DNA of 64,000 bases from Sinanaerobacter chloroacetimidivorans (GCF_018128545.1 NZ_JAGSND010000001.1:234153-298152), one strand, 5' to 3'; numbered from the stretch's first letter, positions 40,900-52,464 are shown. Program-made: numbers and translations. The notes: generated by a model from the letters alone, not told the origin.

Positions 40900-42432
40900 T
40901 TAATTAGTGGATTCTTTCATCTGCTCCAAAAATGCAAGTATGACGGTAGCCGGTCTTGTTACGGTACTCAGCTCCAAAGTTTCCTCTGTCGTGCCTGCAT
41001 GCAGGATCATTGGACCTATAGATGCAATTTTTAAATCAGGATTTTTACGTGCAAACCATCCGCATTCCGTTTCACGGGTCAGTGCTTTGCCGCCGATTTC
41101 TTCTCCATATAAAGCTTTATTTATTTCTGAAAGCTTTGCTACCAGGTCACTGTCGGGATTCTCAGGCCATCTGGGAGTCAGTTCCCAAATGTTGTATTTC
41201 AAGTCACACATACTGCTTACGGCTTCATGTGCGCTGGTAATTTCCTGTGCTCCTTTTTCCGAAGAACTTCCGGCAAAAACTTGCGCAATAAAACTACCGG
41301 TATAGGTGGATACCGATCCCAGGTTTGTATAACTCTCTGCATCTCCGGTGGCAGTGGTTGTCTGTACACCATTGAGCACGCCATAGACAAAGCTTAAGAT
41401 ACTGCTGCTGTCGTCCCAGGAAACAACCTTATCGGGCATTACGGATTGGGAATAGGAAAATACGGCATTCTGCTCTACATCGCCATAATCATGCTGAAAC
41501 GCATCTATTTCCGATTTCATCGTATTTTCAAATTTCTTTTTATCAGATTCGTTGATAATGACTAAAGCGACTGCATCAATGGGAATCGTATCACCCGAGG
41601 TGCCGGAATTAAAGGCACCAAGCTCCAGAAGAACACCTTCACCCTGAGCTTTGGCCAACGCTTCCCCGATGAGTTTGATTGCATTGGCGCCGCCCTTATT
41701 GATCTCACTTTCAGCTTCGCCGCCTTTTAACCCTTTTATAGAAACTTCGTAAGGGATGACATTTTTAGGTGCTGTCCAATTGATGGCTCTGGACATGGTA
41801 TACGCATTGGTGCCTTCGCTTCCGTTGCCGATAGAATTCACCGTATCCCATCCAAGATTGATCAGATAGTCCCCATCCAAATACTTGGCATTCAGTTTTT
41901 GCGCACCTGCCATCGTAGTTTCCCCGTCGGCGGTAAAAATTACGCGGAGAGGGCCATGCATCTTTGCATTCTTCAATACATATAAGGCTGTGGAAATGCC
42001 AATGCCGCTGTCAGCTCCCAAGCTGGTGTTTTCAGCAGTCATGGTGTCTCCGTTATCTGTTATTTTGATGGGATCATTTAACGGGTCAAAATAAATGCCT
42101 TCTGTGGTTGCACACAACATATCCATATTGCATTGCAGTATGGTAGTGGGGGCGTCTTCATAGCCCGGAGTTGCCGGTTTATCGATGATAACATTATTTG
42201 ATTTGTCCCTAATAACGGTAAAATTATTCTGCTTTGCCCAGGATCTCAGATAAGAGCTGATGGGGCGGATATGACCGGATTCTCTTGGTATTTCACTTAG
42301 ACTCATAAATTCTTCCAGAATTGCCGTACGGATCGTTTCATCATCTATTTTATTTTCTTCTTTCACATTGCAGCCTGTGAACATCGTAACAATCATACTT
42401 ACAACTAAAGCGATAACTAATAAACGTTTCAT
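40900..42432 (-). CDS. PepD/M20-family-like lipoprotein with degraded zinc site
   Basis: The 510-residue protein has a lipoprotein signal (MFTGC, Cys21) and then follows the Xaa-His dipeptidase (PepD, M20C) pattern: MSLSEIPRESGHIRPISSYL, SLGADSGIGISTALYVL, GLKGGEAESEINKGGANAI and IGPMILHAGTTEE. The metal ligands are mostly gone: the HLD motif reads CNMDM (Asn102 for His), the catalytic EE pair reads GE (Gly170), the D-x-E motif reads GWD (Gly194), and HAGLECG reads RETECGW; only Asp141 of ADSG is kept. It is therefore probably a binding protein rather than an active peptidase. I chose the ATG at 42432, which follows GGGAGGAAG. No partner gene is in the operon. Confidence 0.82.
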   Translation of the reverse strand: MKRLLVIALVVSMIVTMFTGCNVKEENKIDDETIRTAILEEFMSLSEIPRESGHIRPISSYLRSWAKQNNFTVIRDKSNNVIIDKPATPGYEDAPTTILQCNMDMLCATTEGIYFDPLNDPIKITDNGDTMTAENTSLGADSGIGISTALYVLKNAKMHGPLRVIFTADGETTMAGAQKLNAKYLDGDYLINLGWDTVNSIGNGSEGTNAYTMSRAINWTAPKNVIPYEVSIKGLKGGEAESEINKGGANAIKLIGEALAKAQGEGVLLELGAFNSGTSGDTIPIDAVALVIINESDKKKFENTMKSEIDAFQHDYGDVEQNAVFSYSQSVMPDKVVSWDDSSSILSFVYGVLNGVQTTTATGDAESYTNLGSVSTYTGSFIAQVFAGSSSEKGAQEITSAHEAVSSMCDLKYNIWELTPRWPENPDSDLVAKLSEINKALYGEEIGGKALTRETECGWFARKNPDLKIASIGPMILHAGTTEETLELSTVTRPATVILAFLEQMKESTN

Positions 42433-42542
42433 ATATCTTCCTCCCAATATTGCTTTCGTTATGATAATAACATATAATTATAGCATATTTCAAATGAATC
42501 CGGGTAACAAAGTAAAAGATAACAATTTTGGGGGTTACTGCC

Positions 42543-44414
42543 ATGGAAAAAGAACTGGAATTACCTGTATATTTATTTCATCAGGGCACGGCTGCAAAGG
42601 CATATGAACTGATGGGTGCTCATCCCAGCAAAAGAGGCGGAGAAGAAGGATATATTTTTCGAGTCTGGGCTCCCAAAGCGAAAAGGGTATTCCTGTCCGG
42701 TGAATTTAATAACTGGAATTTCGGCAAAGCACCATTGGAAAGAATCACTGGCCAAGGGATATGGGAAATCTTTATTCCGGATGTCAAGGCATACACTCTG
42801 TATAAGTATATTGTTGAAGACGAGCAGGGAAATCAGTTTGCCAAAACGGATCCTTATGCTTTTCATATGGAAACGAGACCAGGTACCGCCTCCAAGACCT
42901 ATCCTCTGGATCGGTATGAATGGAAGGATACAGCCTGGGTTGAAAAACGAAAAAAAATATTGCCCTATCGTTCTCCTATGAATATCTATGAAGTCCATTT
43001 GGGCTCCTGGAGAAGGTATGCAGACGGAAACTATTTTGATTACTATAAACTGGCTGAAGAATTGATTCCTTATGTAAAGGAGATGGGTTATACCCACCTG
43101 GAATTGATGCCTGTCTCCGAATATCCCTTTGACGGTTCCTGGGGGTATCAGGTTATGGGCTATTATGCACCGACTTCCAGATATGGAACCCCGGAAGGAT
43201 TTATGTATTTTGTAGACACCTGCCATCAGGCTGACTTAGGGGTCATACTGGACTGGGTACCGGGCCATTTTCCCAAAGATGCCGACGGCCTTTATCGCTT
43301 TGACGGAAGTCCTTGTTATGAATATGAGGATCCTTTAAAAAGTGAGCATAAAGAATGGGGTACTATGATTTTTGACTGGGGAAGAAATGAAGTCAGAAGC
43401 TTTTTAATTTCCAATGCCATGTTCTGGTTTGACCGATACCATATCGACGGACTCCGAGTGGATGCCGTGGCTTCCATGCTTTATCTCGACTACGGCAGGA
43501 AGGACGGGCAATGGCGTCCCAATGTAAAAGGCGGCAGAGAAAATTTAGAAGCCGTATCCTTTCTTCAGGATCTAAACAAAACCGTATTCGAGAGCTATCC
43601 CTATGCTCTCATGGTGGCTGAAGAATCCACAGCCTGGCCTATGGTAACAAAGCCGGTGCATGCAGGAGGCTTGGGCTTTAATTTTAAATGGAATATGGGC
43701 TGGATGAATGATACCCTGAGGTATATGAAACAAGATCCCTATTTCCGGAAAGAACTTCATCGTAATCTTACATTTTCACTGACCTATGTTTTTTCTGAAA
43801 ACTTTATCTTGCCCTTGTCACATGATGAAGTTGTCCATATGAAGGGATCTTTAATCAACAAAATGCCCGGGGATCATAATCAAAAATTTGCAAATTTGCG
43901 GGCTTATTATGCTTATATGTTCGCACATCCCGGAAAAAAGCTTCTGTTTATGGGAGGAGAGTTTGCTCAATTTTCCGAGTGGCATTTTGAGGGAGAGCTG
44001 GACTGGTATCTTTTTGATTCAGAGGATCACCAAAAATTTTATTATTTTATAAAAGAATTAAATCACATCTATAAAAACAATTCCCCGTTTTGGGAGTTGG
44101 ATGACAGCTGGGATGGATTCCGATGGATTCAGCCTGATGAAGCAGAAAATAATATTCTTGCATTCAGGAGAATCGATAAAAAAGGGAGAGATATCACCGT
44201 CATCTGCAATTTTGCTCCTGTGAAAAGAGAAAAATACAGAGTCGGAGTAAGCCGAAAAGGGCGCTATCAACTGCTGTTCGACTCCGGGGATATTCAATAT
44301 GGAGGAGATCATAAGCTGAAAAAAACAATCATGTCTGAGGAAATCGAGAATAATGGGTATAAATATTCTATTGAGGTAGACCTTCCGGGCCTATCGACAG
44401 TTTATTGGAGGTGA
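42543..44414 (+). CDS. glgB: 1,4-alpha-glucan branching enzyme
   Basis: The 623-residue GH13 enzyme has a CBM48-like N-terminal module ([23 protein letters not shown]), then the barrel with [16 protein letters not shown] (nucleophile Asp), [11 protein letters not shown] (acid/base Glu) and [14 protein letters not shown]. It makes the alpha-1,6 branches in glycogen. The ATG at 42543 follows GGGGG by 8-9 nt. It is the first gene of a six-gene glycogen operon; the ADP-glucose pyrophosphorylase gene starts five bases after its stop. Confidence 0.95.
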   Translation: MEKELELPVYLFHQGTAAKAYELMGAHPSKRGGEEGYIFRVWAPKAKRVFLSGEFNNWNFGKAPLERITGQGIWEIFIPDVKAYTLYKYIVEDEQGNQFAKTDPYAFHMETRPGTASKTYPLDRYEWKDTAWVEKRKKILPYRSPMNIYEVHLGSWRRYADGNYFDYYKLAEELIPYVKEMGYTHLELMPVSEYPFDGSWGYQVMGYYAPTSRYGTPEGFMYFVDTCHQADLGVILDWVPGHFPKDADGLYRFDGSPCYEYEDPLKSEHKEWGTMIFDWGRNEVRSFLISNAMFWFDRYHIDGLRVDAVASMLYLDYGRKDGQWRPNVKGGRENLEAVSFLQDLNKTVFESYPYALMVAEESTAWPMVTKPVHAGGLGFNFKWNMGWMNDTLRYMKQDPYFRKELHRNLTFSLTYVFSENFILPLSHDEVVHMKGSLINKMPGDHNQKFANLRAYYAYMFAHPGKKLLFMGGEFAQFSEWHFEGELDWYLFDSEDHQKFYYFIKELNHIYKNNSPFWELDDSWDGFRWIQPDEAENNILAFRRIDKKGRDITVICNFAPVKREKYRVGVSRKGRYQLLFDSGDIQYGGDHKLKKTIMSEEIENNGYKYSIEVDLPGLSTVYWR

Positions 44415-44418
44415 TCGA

Positions 44419-45654
44419 ATGTCCTACACAAAGAAAAAGGAAATGATAGCCATGCTTTTGGCAGGTGGGCAGGGAAGCCGATTAGGGGTTCTCACAAATC
44501 ATGTTGCCAAACCGGCGGTACCCTTTGGAGGGAAATATCGAATTATCGATTTCCCTTTATCGAATTGTGTTAATTCCGGTATCGATACCATTGGGGTGCT
44601 TACCCAGTACCGTCCATTAGAGCTGAATGCCTATATCGGCAACGGCCAGCCTTGGGACCTGGATCGCAATTTTGGAGGGGTTACCATATTGCCTCCCTAT
44701 GTAAAAGGGAAAGAAGGAGAGTGGTATAAAGGTACAGCGAATGCGATCTATCAAAATATGGAATTTATCGAGATGCACCATCCGGAATATGTACTCATTC
44801 TGTCGGGAGACCATGTTTATAAGATGAATTACGCCATGATGCTGGACTATCATATGGAAAGACAAGCGGATTGTACCATCGCGGTTTTAAACGTTCCTCT
44901 GGAGGAAGCAGGTAGATTTGGGGTAATGAATACCGACGAAAACCTTAAAGTCTATGAATTTGAAGAAAAACCGAAGGAACCTAAAAGTACGCTTGCCTCC
45001 ATGGGTGTCTATATATTTAGCTGGGATAAGCTGAAAACCTATCTGATTGCGGATGAACAAAACAAAGGCTCGGAAAATGATTTTGGGAAGAATATCATTC
45101 CCGATATGCTGGAAGCAGGAGAAAGCCTGTATGCTTATGAGTTCAAAGGCTATTGGAAAGACGTAGGAACGGTAGAATCCCTTTGGGAGGCCAATATGGA
45201 TCTGCTGAATCCCGACGTTCCTATCGAGTTAAATGATCCTCCCTGGAAAATTTATTCCCGTAATGTTATTTTACCGCCGCAATATATCGGAAATCGGGCA
45301 AAACTATATAATGCCAGCATTTCCGAAGGCTGCAGCATTCATGGAAAAATAGAAAACAGCATTATTTTCCCGGGAGTGACCGTACAGCAGGGAGCTGTCA
45401 TCAGCAATTCCATCATTATGCCGGGAGTAGAAATCGGTTGTGATACGGTAGTGGAATATACCATCGTTGCCAATGACTGCAAAATTGGCCGCAATGTCAG
45501 ACTAGGCGACTCCAAAACGAATCAGCCGGAATCTGATGTAAATCATCGAGAAATCACTGTGATCGGTCAGAATGTTGTGATTTCAGACCACGCCGTCATA
45601 CCGGCAGGGGCTATGATTGAGAAGGATGTAAAGAGAATGGAGGGGAAAATATGA
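44419..45654 (+). CDS. glgC: Glucose-1-phosphate adenylyltransferase, catalytic subunit
   Basis: The 411-residue protein has [27 protein letters not shown], the nucleotide-binding loop, [16 protein letters not shown], and later [11 protein letters not shown] and [10 protein letters not shown]. The C-terminus is a left-handed beta-helix ([20 protein letters not shown]). It makes ADP-glucose, the donor for glycogen synthesis. It overlaps glgD by four bases, which fits the GlgC/GlgD heteromer of Firmicutes. Confidence 0.96.
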   Translation: MSYTKKKEMIAMLLAGGQGSRLGVLTNHVAKPAVPFGGKYRIIDFPLSNCVNSGIDTIGVLTQYRPLELNAYIGNGQPWDLDRNFGGVTILPPYVKGKEGEWYKGTANAIYQNMEFIEMHHPEYVLILSGDHVYKMNYAMMLDYHMERQADCTIAVLNVPLEEAGRFGVMNTDENLKVYEFEEKPKEPKSTLASMGVYIFSWDKLKTYLIADEQNKGSENDFGKNIIPDMLEAGESLYAYEFKGYWKDVGTVESLWEANMDLLNPDVPIELNDPPWKIYSRNVILPPQYIGNRAKLYNASISEGCSIHGKIENSIIFPGVTVQQGAVISNSIIMPGVEIGCDTVVEYTIVANDCKIGRNVRLGDSKTNQPESDVNHREITVIGQNVVISDHAVIPAGAMIEKDVKRMEGKI

Positions 45655-46778
45655 GCGGAGTATTAGGTATTATCTTTTCTTATTCTGACAGAGAGAATCT
45701 AAGAGAACTGACAAAGCTGCGAACCCTGTCCTCTCTGCCTTTCGGCGGAAAATACAGAATTATTGATTTCATTTTATCCAATTTTGTAAATTCCGATATT
45801 TATGATGTATCCATTATAACAAGAAACAATTACCATTCTCTTATCGACCACCTGGGATCCGGGAAAGAATGGGATCTTACAAGAAAAAGAGGGGGACTAA
45901 GAATTCTTTCTCCTTTATCCAATCCCGGCTCCACGGATACGGGAATTTACCGCGGGACCCTGGAAGCCCTTTCAAAAAATATGCATTCCATTAAACGCTC
46001 CATGGCAGAATACGTCATTTTATCAGGCAGCAATATTCTTTGCACTATGGATTATCAGGATATCCTGAAAAGTCATATGGAACGGAATGCGGACATTACC
46101 GCTGTCTATACGAACTCCATCAATGGCAGTCAAATTGTTCCCGCAGGGGTTACCATCATGCGTATGGACGATCAGGAACGAGTATTCGAGGTAAGCTTCA
46201 ATACGGAAGACACCTATCCTCAGAATGTATCCTGGAGCCTTGGCATTTATGTGATCCGGAAATCATTACTGGAATCTCTGGTAGCAGACGCCATGTCCTA
46301 CGGCAGATATGATTTTGACCGCGATATCATTCAGCGGCTTGCCGGCAGTCTGAATATCAAAGGGTATGAATATAAAAAGTATTTATTTGAAATCAGCAGT
46401 GTTACAGGCTATATGAAGGCCAATATGAGCCTGTTATCGGAAGAAATGAGAAAAAATGTTTTTGAACTGCCGGTATACACAAAGGTAAAGGATAGTGTTC
46501 CGGCTCAGTACTGCGCCGGATGTCAGGTGGAGAATTCCATCATATCGGATGGATGCCGGATTGAAGGAACCGTGATCAATTCCATCCTTTCCAGAGGAGT
46601 GAGAATCGGCAAGGGTGCCATTGTGAAAAATAGCATTATCATGCAGAATACTGAAATTATGAGGTATGTAGCTTTGGATCATGTTATCCTGGATAAGGAT
46701 GTTATCGTTCGTGAAAGCCGACAGCTGGCAGGTCATGAAACCTATCCTGTCGTGATAGAAAAATTAAGTATCGTATAG
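45651..46778 (+). CDS. glgD: Glucose-1-phosphate adenylyltransferase, regulatory subunit GlgD
   Basis: The 375-residue protein is a GlgC homologue that has lost the GGQGSRL loop: its N-terminus reads [17 protein letters not shown] before the still-conserved [28 protein letters not shown]. This loss is typical of GlgD, which modulates GlgC in Bacillus and Clostridia rather than acting alone. The beta-helix C-terminus ([21 protein letters not shown]) is kept. Its ATG overlaps the glgC stop. Confidence 0.94.
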   Translation: MSGVLGIIFSYSDRENLRELTKLRTLSSLPFGGKYRIIDFILSNFVNSDIYDVSIITRNNYHSLIDHLGSGKEWDLTRKRGGLRILSPLSNPGSTDTGIYRGTLEALSKNMHSIKRSMAEYVILSGSNILCTMDYQDILKSHMERNADITAVYTNSINGSQIVPAGVTIMRMDDQERVFEVSFNTEDTYPQNVSWSLGIYVIRKSLLESLVADAMSYGRYDFDRDIIQRLAGSLNIKGYEYKKYLFEISSVTGYMKANMSLLSEEMRKNVFELPVYTKVKDSVPAQYCAGCQVENSIISDGCRIEGTVINSILSRGVRIGKGAIVKNSIIMQNTEIMRYVALDHVILDKDVIVRESRQLAGHETYPVVIEKLSIV

Positions 46779-46789
46779 GTGATCATACA

Positions 46790-48214
46790 ATGAACATTTT
46801 ATTTATCAGTACAGAGGCCGCTCCCTTTGCAAAAAGCGGCGGACTCGGCGATGTTATAGGCTCCTTACCTAAGGAACTGCTTGCACAGGGAATTGATGTC
46901 AGGGTGATGCTCCCCTTATACCGGAGCATCAAACAAAATCCTCAATATAAAATGAACTTTCTCCGGGATTTTACCCTGATGCTGTCCTGGAGAACGCAGT
47001 ATTGCGGTATTTTTGAAATGAAGTACGAAGGGGTAACCTTTTATTTCCTGGATAATGAGCAATACTTTGGCAGAGATGCATATTATGGCTATGATGACGA
47101 CGGAGAACGCTTTGCCTATTATTCCAAGGCAGCTTTAGATGTACTGCCTTATCTGGACTTTACCCCGGATATTCTCCATTGCAGTGAATGGCAGACCGCA
47201 TTGGTACCTGTGTATTTGAAAACCTTATACAAAGGAAAGCCGGAATATGACAGGCTGAAAACCGTATTCACCATTCATAACATCGAATATCAGGGAAAAT
47301 TTGACGGAGGGATCTTGCAGGATCTCCTTGGCATTTCCGAGGAGTATCGCGGAATTTTAGACTATAACGGCGGTATGAACTATATGAAAGGGGCCATCGT
47401 TACTTGTGATAAACTCACCACGGTGAGTCCCACCTACAGTGAAGAAATTCTGTATCCCTTCTACGGAAAAGGATTGGAGACGATCATTCAGGAGAATCAA
47501 TATAAACTGTCGGGAATTTTAAACGGAATTGATACGAAAGCATTCAATCCGGCTCAGGATAACTGTCTTTGGGCAAAGTATTCAAAAAATACTTATATAA
47601 AGAAACACGCCAATAAAAGTGCTCTGCAGGAGAAACTGGGGCTATGGCAGAATGAGGATACACCCATACTGGCCATGATCGGAAGACTGACGGAACATAA
47701 GGGAATTGATCTTGTGATCCGTGTTTTTGATGAATTGATGGCAGAAAACGTTCAATTTGTACTTCTGGGAACCGGAGAAGAAAAATACGAAGCGTTTTTT
47801 AAAGAAAAAGCGCGGCAATACGGAGACCGCATATCAGTGACCATCGGCTTTTCCGGAGAACTTGCCAATCAGATCTATGCAGGGGCAGATTTGTTTCTAA
47901 TGCCTTCTATCAGTGAGCCCTGCGGTCTTGCACAGATGATTTCCTTGCGTTACGGAACCATTCCCATTGTCAGGGAAACCGGTGGTTTAAAAGACAGCAT
48001 CAAAGCCTACGATGCTGCAGCCGGCAAGGGAAACGGCGTAACCTTCGCCACTGTAAATGCTCAGGATATGCTGGGGGCGGTCAAAAGAGCCCTCTCTTTT
48101 TATCAGAATAAAGATCAGTGGGAGCGGCTGGTGAAAAACGGGATGGCAACCGATTTTTCATGGAAAAAATCAGCAAAAGAGTATATTAAAATTTATCATT
48201 CTTGTTTGGATTAA
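46790..48214 (+). CDS. glgA: Glycogen synthase (ADP-glucose dependent)
   Basis: The 474-residue GT5 protein starts MNILFISTEAAPFAKSGGLGDVIGSLPKEL with the KSGGLGDV donor-binding motif, has HCSEWQTALVPVYL and TIHNIEYQGKF in the N-terminal half and ends with the EX7E region LMPSISEPCGLAQMISLRYGTIPIVRETGGL. It adds glucose from ADP-glucose to the growing alpha-1,4 chain. It follows glgD by 11 bases. Confidence 0.96.
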   Translation: MNILFISTEAAPFAKSGGLGDVIGSLPKELLAQGIDVRVMLPLYRSIKQNPQYKMNFLRDFTLMLSWRTQYCGIFEMKYEGVTFYFLDNEQYFGRDAYYGYDDDGERFAYYSKAALDVLPYLDFTPDILHCSEWQTALVPVYLKTLYKGKPEYDRLKTVFTIHNIEYQGKFDGGILQDLLGISEEYRGILDYNGGMNYMKGAIVTCDKLTTVSPTYSEEILYPFYGKGLETIIQENQYKLSGILNGIDTKAFNPAQDNCLWAKYSKNTYIKKHANKSALQEKLGLWQNEDTPILAMIGRLTEHKGIDLVIRVFDELMAENVQFVLLGTGEEKYEAFFKEKARQYGDRISVTIGFSGELANQIYAGADLFLMPSISEPCGLAQMISLRYGTIPIVRETGGLKDSIKAYDAAAGKGNGVTFATVNAQDMLGAVKRALSFYQNKDQWERLVKNGMATDFSWKKSAKEYIKIYHSCLD

Positions 48215-48245
48215 AATAGATTAGTACTAGGAAGGACCATCATTT

Positions 48246-50687
48246 ATGATCGAAAAATTTTTGGCAAAGGAATTGATAGAACGGATAGAAGGAAAACTTC
48301 AGAGAAATTTTGGAAGAGAACCGGAGGATGCTACCAAACAACAGATTTTCAGGGCGGTCTGCCTTGTGATACGAGACATGATGTCTGAACTGTGGCTGGA
48401 GAATCAGGAAATACTAAACGACCCGGTTAAAAAACAAGTAATATATTTATCGATGGAATTTCTACCTGGAGCTTCCCTGAGAAACAATTTGTTCAATTTA
48501 GGCCTCAGCGAAGCCTTTCAAGAAGCATTGGCTGCTTACGGTCAGAATATTGAAGAACTATACGAATTGGAACCGGACGCAGGTCTCGGCAACGGCGGCC
48601 TCGGAAGACTGGCCTCCTGCTATCTTGATGCTGTCTCCTCACTGGAAATGGCAGGCCATGGCATGTCTATCTGTTATGAATATGGAATCTTTAAGCAAAA
48701 AATTCAAGATGGCAATCAGGTTGAAACGGCCGATGACTGGCTGAGCCTGGGTGATATCTGGCTGATAGAAAAAGAAGACGAAAAAGAGGAAGTCCATTTT
48801 GGAGGGAAACTTGAAGAAGTCTGGGATGATACCGGCAAAATGAAGTTGATACACAGAGATTATACCACTGTTATAGCCATTCCCAAAGATATGCTGATCA
48901 CAGGCTTCGACAGCAGGGTGGTAAATACATTGAGATTGTGGCAGTCTACCTCCCCGATCAGCATTGACATGGGTTTATTTGCCAAAGGCGAATACCTGAA
49001 GTCTATGGAGGAAAAGCACAAAGCTGAGGTAATCTCTAAAATCCTATATCCGGAAGATGCCCATGAAGAAGGAAAAATGCTTCGAATCAATCAGCAATAT
49101 TTCTTTATTTCAGCGTCTATGCATACTCTTGTGAAAAACCATTTAAAAGTAAGTGAAAACCTGGATGATTTTCATCATCATTATGCTGTACACATTAATG
49201 ATACGCATCCCACCATGGCTATACCGGAGCTGATGCGGATTTTTATGGATGAATATGACTATGAATGGGAGAGCGCCTGGGATATCGTAACGAAAACCAT
49301 ATCCTACACCAATCATACCGTAATGCCGGAAGCATTGGAGCAGTGGCCGGAAAATCTCTTTGCAAAGCTGCTTCCAAGGCTGCATTCCATTGTGAAAGAA
49401 ATCGACAGAAGACAAAACGCAAATCTTTTAAAAGCCTTTCCGGATGAGGAAGCCTTAAGAAATGAGATGGCGATTATTCATAATGGAAAACTCAGAATGG
49501 CAAACTTGTGTGTGACGGCCTCCCACACGGTAAACGGTGTGTCCGCCTTGCACAGCACCATCCTGAGAGAAAAGCTGTTCCACGGTTTTTACCGCATGAC
49601 TCCCGATAAGTTTACAAATGTGACCAATGGAATTGCCTATAGAAGATGGCTGTGTCAGGCAAACCCCAAGTTGTCTGAACTGATTGAGGAGCTCTGCGGA
49701 CCAGGCTTTAAAAAGGATGCTTCGGAGCTAGCCGGCCTGCTTGCTTATCAGGACGATGCCAGTGTATTGGAACGGCTGCGGTCTATTAAGAAAGAAAACA
49801 AATTGATTCTGGCCGAATACATCAAGAATCATAATAACATTATTGTAAACCCGGATTCTATTTTCGATGTACAGGTGAAAAGACTCCATGAATATAAACG
49901 TCAGCTCTTAAATCTGTTTCATATTATGGATTTATACAACCAGCTGCGTGAAAACCCGCAAATGGAAATGCAGCCCCGTACCTTTATTTTCGGAGCAAAG
50001 GCAGCAGCAGGCTATTATATGGCTAAACAGATCATCCGTCTTGCTTGTCAGCTGTCTGCCCAATTGGAAAAGGACCCTGCGGTAAGAGACCGAATTAAGC
50101 TTGTATTTTTAGAAAACTACTCCGTTTCACTATCGGAAATGATTATGCCCGCAGCCGAGGTCTCCGAACAAATTTCTTTGGCGGGAAAAGAAGCTTCGGG
50201 TACGGGCAATATGAAACTCATGCTCAACGGCGCTATAACCCTGGGAACCATGGATGGTGCCAACGTCGAGATCTACGAAGCTGTAGGCAGAGAAAACATG
50301 TTCCTGTTCGGCATGCAGGTTGAAGAAGTGGATCAGATGAATCAGGAAGGTCTGTACAGTCCCTGGTGCTATAGCCAGGGAAATGCAAATATTGCAAATA
50401 TCCTGGAGCTGATGTCCAAAGGAATCAATGATGTATCCTTTATGGATATTGTAAATTCACTTACCACCGGATTTAACGGAGCCTCTGACCCGTATTATGT
50501 GATTGCCGATTTTGAAAGTTATAAGCAGGCGCAGAAAAATGTGACGGCTGCGTATCAGGATATCAACCGATGGCAGAAAATGTCTTTGGCGAATATTGCC
50601 GGGGCCGGTATTTTTTCTGCAGACCGCAGTGTAAAAGAGTATGCTGAGCGAATTTGGGGGATAGATTCCATCTATGATATACTTTGA
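48246..50687 (+). CDS. glgP: Glycogen/maltodextrin phosphorylase
   Basis: The 813-residue GT35 enzyme has VIYLSMEFLPGASLRNNLFNLG, EPDAGLGNGGLGRLASCYLDA, HINDTHPTMAIPELMRIFMD and the PLP site SLAGKEASGTGNMKLMLNGA with the Schiff-base lysine. It releases glucose-1-phosphate from glycogen, so synthesis and breakdown are encoded together. Its end overlaps the following GH13 gene by 14 bases. Confidence 0.96.
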   Translation: MIEKFLAKELIERIEGKLQRNFGREPEDATKQQIFRAVCLVIRDMMSELWLENQEILNDPVKKQVIYLSMEFLPGASLRNNLFNLGLSEAFQEALAAYGQNIEELYELEPDAGLGNGGLGRLASCYLDAVSSLEMAGHGMSICYEYGIFKQKIQDGNQVETADDWLSLGDIWLIEKEDEKEEVHFGGKLEEVWDDTGKMKLIHRDYTTVIAIPKDMLITGFDSRVVNTLRLWQSTSPISIDMGLFAKGEYLKSMEEKHKAEVISKILYPEDAHEEGKMLRINQQYFFISASMHTLVKNHLKVSENLDDFHHHYAVHINDTHPTMAIPELMRIFMDEYDYEWESAWDIVTKTISYTNHTVMPEALEQWPENLFAKLLPRLHSIVKEIDRRQNANLLKAFPDEEALRNEMAIIHNGKLRMANLCVTASHTVNGVSALHSTILREKLFHGFYRMTPDKFTNVTNGIAYRRWLCQANPKLSELIEELCGPGFKKDASELAGLLAYQDDASVLERLRSIKKENKLILAEYIKNHNNIIVNPDSIFDVQVKRLHEYKRQLLNLFHIMDLYNQLRENPQMEMQPRTFIFGAKAAAGYYMAKQIIRLACQLSAQLEKDPAVRDRIKLVFLENYSVSLSEMIMPAAEVSEQISLAGKEASGTGNMKLMLNGAITLGTMDGANVEIYEAVGRENMFLFGMQVEEVDQMNQEGLYSPWCYSQGNANIANILELMSKGINDVSFMDIVNSLTTGFNGASDPYYVIADFESYKQAQKNVTAAYQDINRWQKMSLANIAGAGIFSADRSVKEYAERIWGIDSIYDIL

Positions 50688-52464
50688 TTCAAAAAACAGA
50701 AATGATAAAAAGCCCTTCGGGGCTGTTTCACAAAATACCGAGCTTTTTTTGCATATCAAAGTGACAGAAGGCCGGCTTATGCAGTCGGCCTTTCTTGTTG
50801 TAGCTAAGGATAAGGAAGAAGAACTATTTATACAGGGAACGGGTGAAACAGGTGATTCCGGAGATGAGCATTTCTATTTTACCTGGAGGCCTGATGAAAT
50901 CGGGCTTTATTTTTACTATTTTCTGGTCCGGGATGGTGACGGCAATACGGAGCAAACCGACCGATTTCAAATCACCATTTATAAAAGGAATTTTGAAACC
51001 CCTGCATGGCTGAAAGGTGGAATCATGTATCAGATTTTTCCTGATCGTTTTGCAAGGAGCCTAAGTTATCTTCCGCCCATTATCAATAAAGAATATGTTC
51101 TGCGTGAGGATTGGGGAGGCATGCCTTACTATCTCCCAGATGAACAGGGTATTGTTAGGAATCATGATTTTTTTGGCGGAAATCTCTGCGGAATTACGGA
51201 AAAACTTGATTATTTTCTTCAGCTGGGAGTTACCGTACTCTATTTGAACCCTATCTTTGAAGCCTATTCCAATCACCGGTATGATACGGCGGATTATAAA
51301 AAGATCGATCCCATGCTCGGCACAGAAGAGGATTTTGTAAATCTCTGCAGAGAAGCCGAATCCAGAGGGATTCGAATGATTCTGGATGGTGTTTTTAATC
51401 ATACCGGGAGTGATAGCATCTACTTTAATAAATCTGGCAGATATCCCGAAGTTGGTGCCTACCAAAGTAAAGATTCCAAATATTCTTCATGGTACACCTT
51501 TCTGGAATATCCGGAGGTCTATGAAGCCTGGTGGGGCATTGATACGTTACCCAGTGTCAGAGAAACGGATCCTTCGTTTCTCGATTATATCATCCGGGAT
51601 GAAAATTCTGTGATAAATCACTGGCTTCATTGCGGTGCTTCCGGTTACCGTTTGGATGTGGCCGATGAACTCCCGGATCTATTTCTGGAGGAACTGAGAA
51701 CCACAGTGAAAATAAATGACCGGGAAGGCGCTGTCATTGGGGAAGTCTGGGAGGATGCCTCCAACAAAATATCCTATGGACAACGCCGCAAATATTTGCT
51801 GGGAGATCAACTGGATTCGGTGATGAACTATCCGCTCAAAGACGCTTTGATAGATTATCTGATCTATGAGAAAAATGGGCTGAAACTGGAAAGTCTGATC
51901 GACAATCTCTGGGAAAACTATCCAAAACCTGTTTTTACAGCATTGATGAACATTTTGGGGACACATGATACACCAAGGATCAGGACACTGTTAACTGAAA
52001 GTTGTGCGGATGAATTTGAAGCAAGACAGAGATTGTTTTTAGCGCTTCTTATTCAATTTTTTCTGCCCGGCATACCTTGTATTTACTACGGTGATGAATG
52101 GGGGATGCAAGGCGGCAGAGATCCCTTTAACAGACAATGCTTTAACGAAAAAACGGGAGATCAGGAAACTTTCAGATTTTATAAACGCCTGATCGCATTT
52201 CGAAAAAGAATTTCCGGACTTCGTGAATTAGAATACCAACCCCGTTATTCTGAAGGAAGCTTCTATTCTTTTTACAGGATGGGGGAAAGGGAGCGTATGG
52301 TTATCGCAGTAAATTCCGGAAGTGAAGATCATATTTTAGATTTTACTTTGACAAATCAGGAAAGGCTCAAAGATTTTTTTATCAGTGGTTCGGTTTCTTT
52401 TGAAACAGATCATTCTTTTCGAATAAAAGCCAATTCGGGAATAGCAGTTTACATTGGCAGTTGA
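50674..52464 (+). CDS. GH13 alpha-glycosidase (neopullulanase/cyclomaltodextrinase-like)
   Basis: The 596-residue protein has a starch-binding-like N-terminal region (about residues 1-110), then the GH13 barrel: MYQIFPDRFARS, VTVLYLNPIFEAYSNHRYDTADY, GASGYRLDVADELP (nucleophile Asp), VIGEVWEDASN (acid/base Glu) and LGTHDTPRIRT. The YSNHRYDTADY and GEVWEDA segments recall neopullulanase and maltogenic amylase. It should act inside the cell (no signal peptide) on linear or branched dextrins left by the phosphorylase. The ATG at 50674 overlaps glgP. No terminator is visible after it. Confidence 0.85.
   Translation: MIYFDSKNRNDKKPFGAVSQNTELFLHIKVTEGRLMQSAFLVVAKDKEEELFIQGTGETGDSGDEHFYFTWRPDEIGLYFYYFLVRDGDGNTEQTDRFQITIYKRNFETPAWLKGGIMYQIFPDRFARSLSYLPPIINKEYVLREDWGGMPYYLPDEQGIVRNHDFFGGNLCGITEKLDYFLQLGVTVLYLNPIFEAYSNHRYDTADYKKIDPMLGTEEDFVNLCREAESRGIRMILDGVFNHTGSDSIYFNKSGRYPEVGAYQSKDSKYSSWYTFLEYPEVYEAWWGIDTLPSVRETDPSFLDYIIRDENSVINHWLHCGASGYRLDVADELPDLFLEELRTTVKINDREGAVIGEVWEDASNKISYGQRRKYLLGDQLDSVMNYPLKDALIDYLIYEKNGLKLESLIDNLWENYPKPVFTALMNILGTHDTPRIRTLLTESCADEFEARQRLFLALLIQFFLPGIPCIYYGDEWGMQGGRDPFNRQCFNEKTGDQETFRFYKRLIAFRKRISGLRELEYQPRYSEGSFYSFYRMGERERMVIAVNSGSEDHILDFTLTNQERLKDFFISGSVSFETDHSFRIKANSGIAVYIGS

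Noticed and set aside
45651..46778. glgD as a broken duplicate of glgC
   Set aside because: Loss of the GGQGSRL loop is normal for GlgD, and the frame is intact and translationally coupled to glgC.
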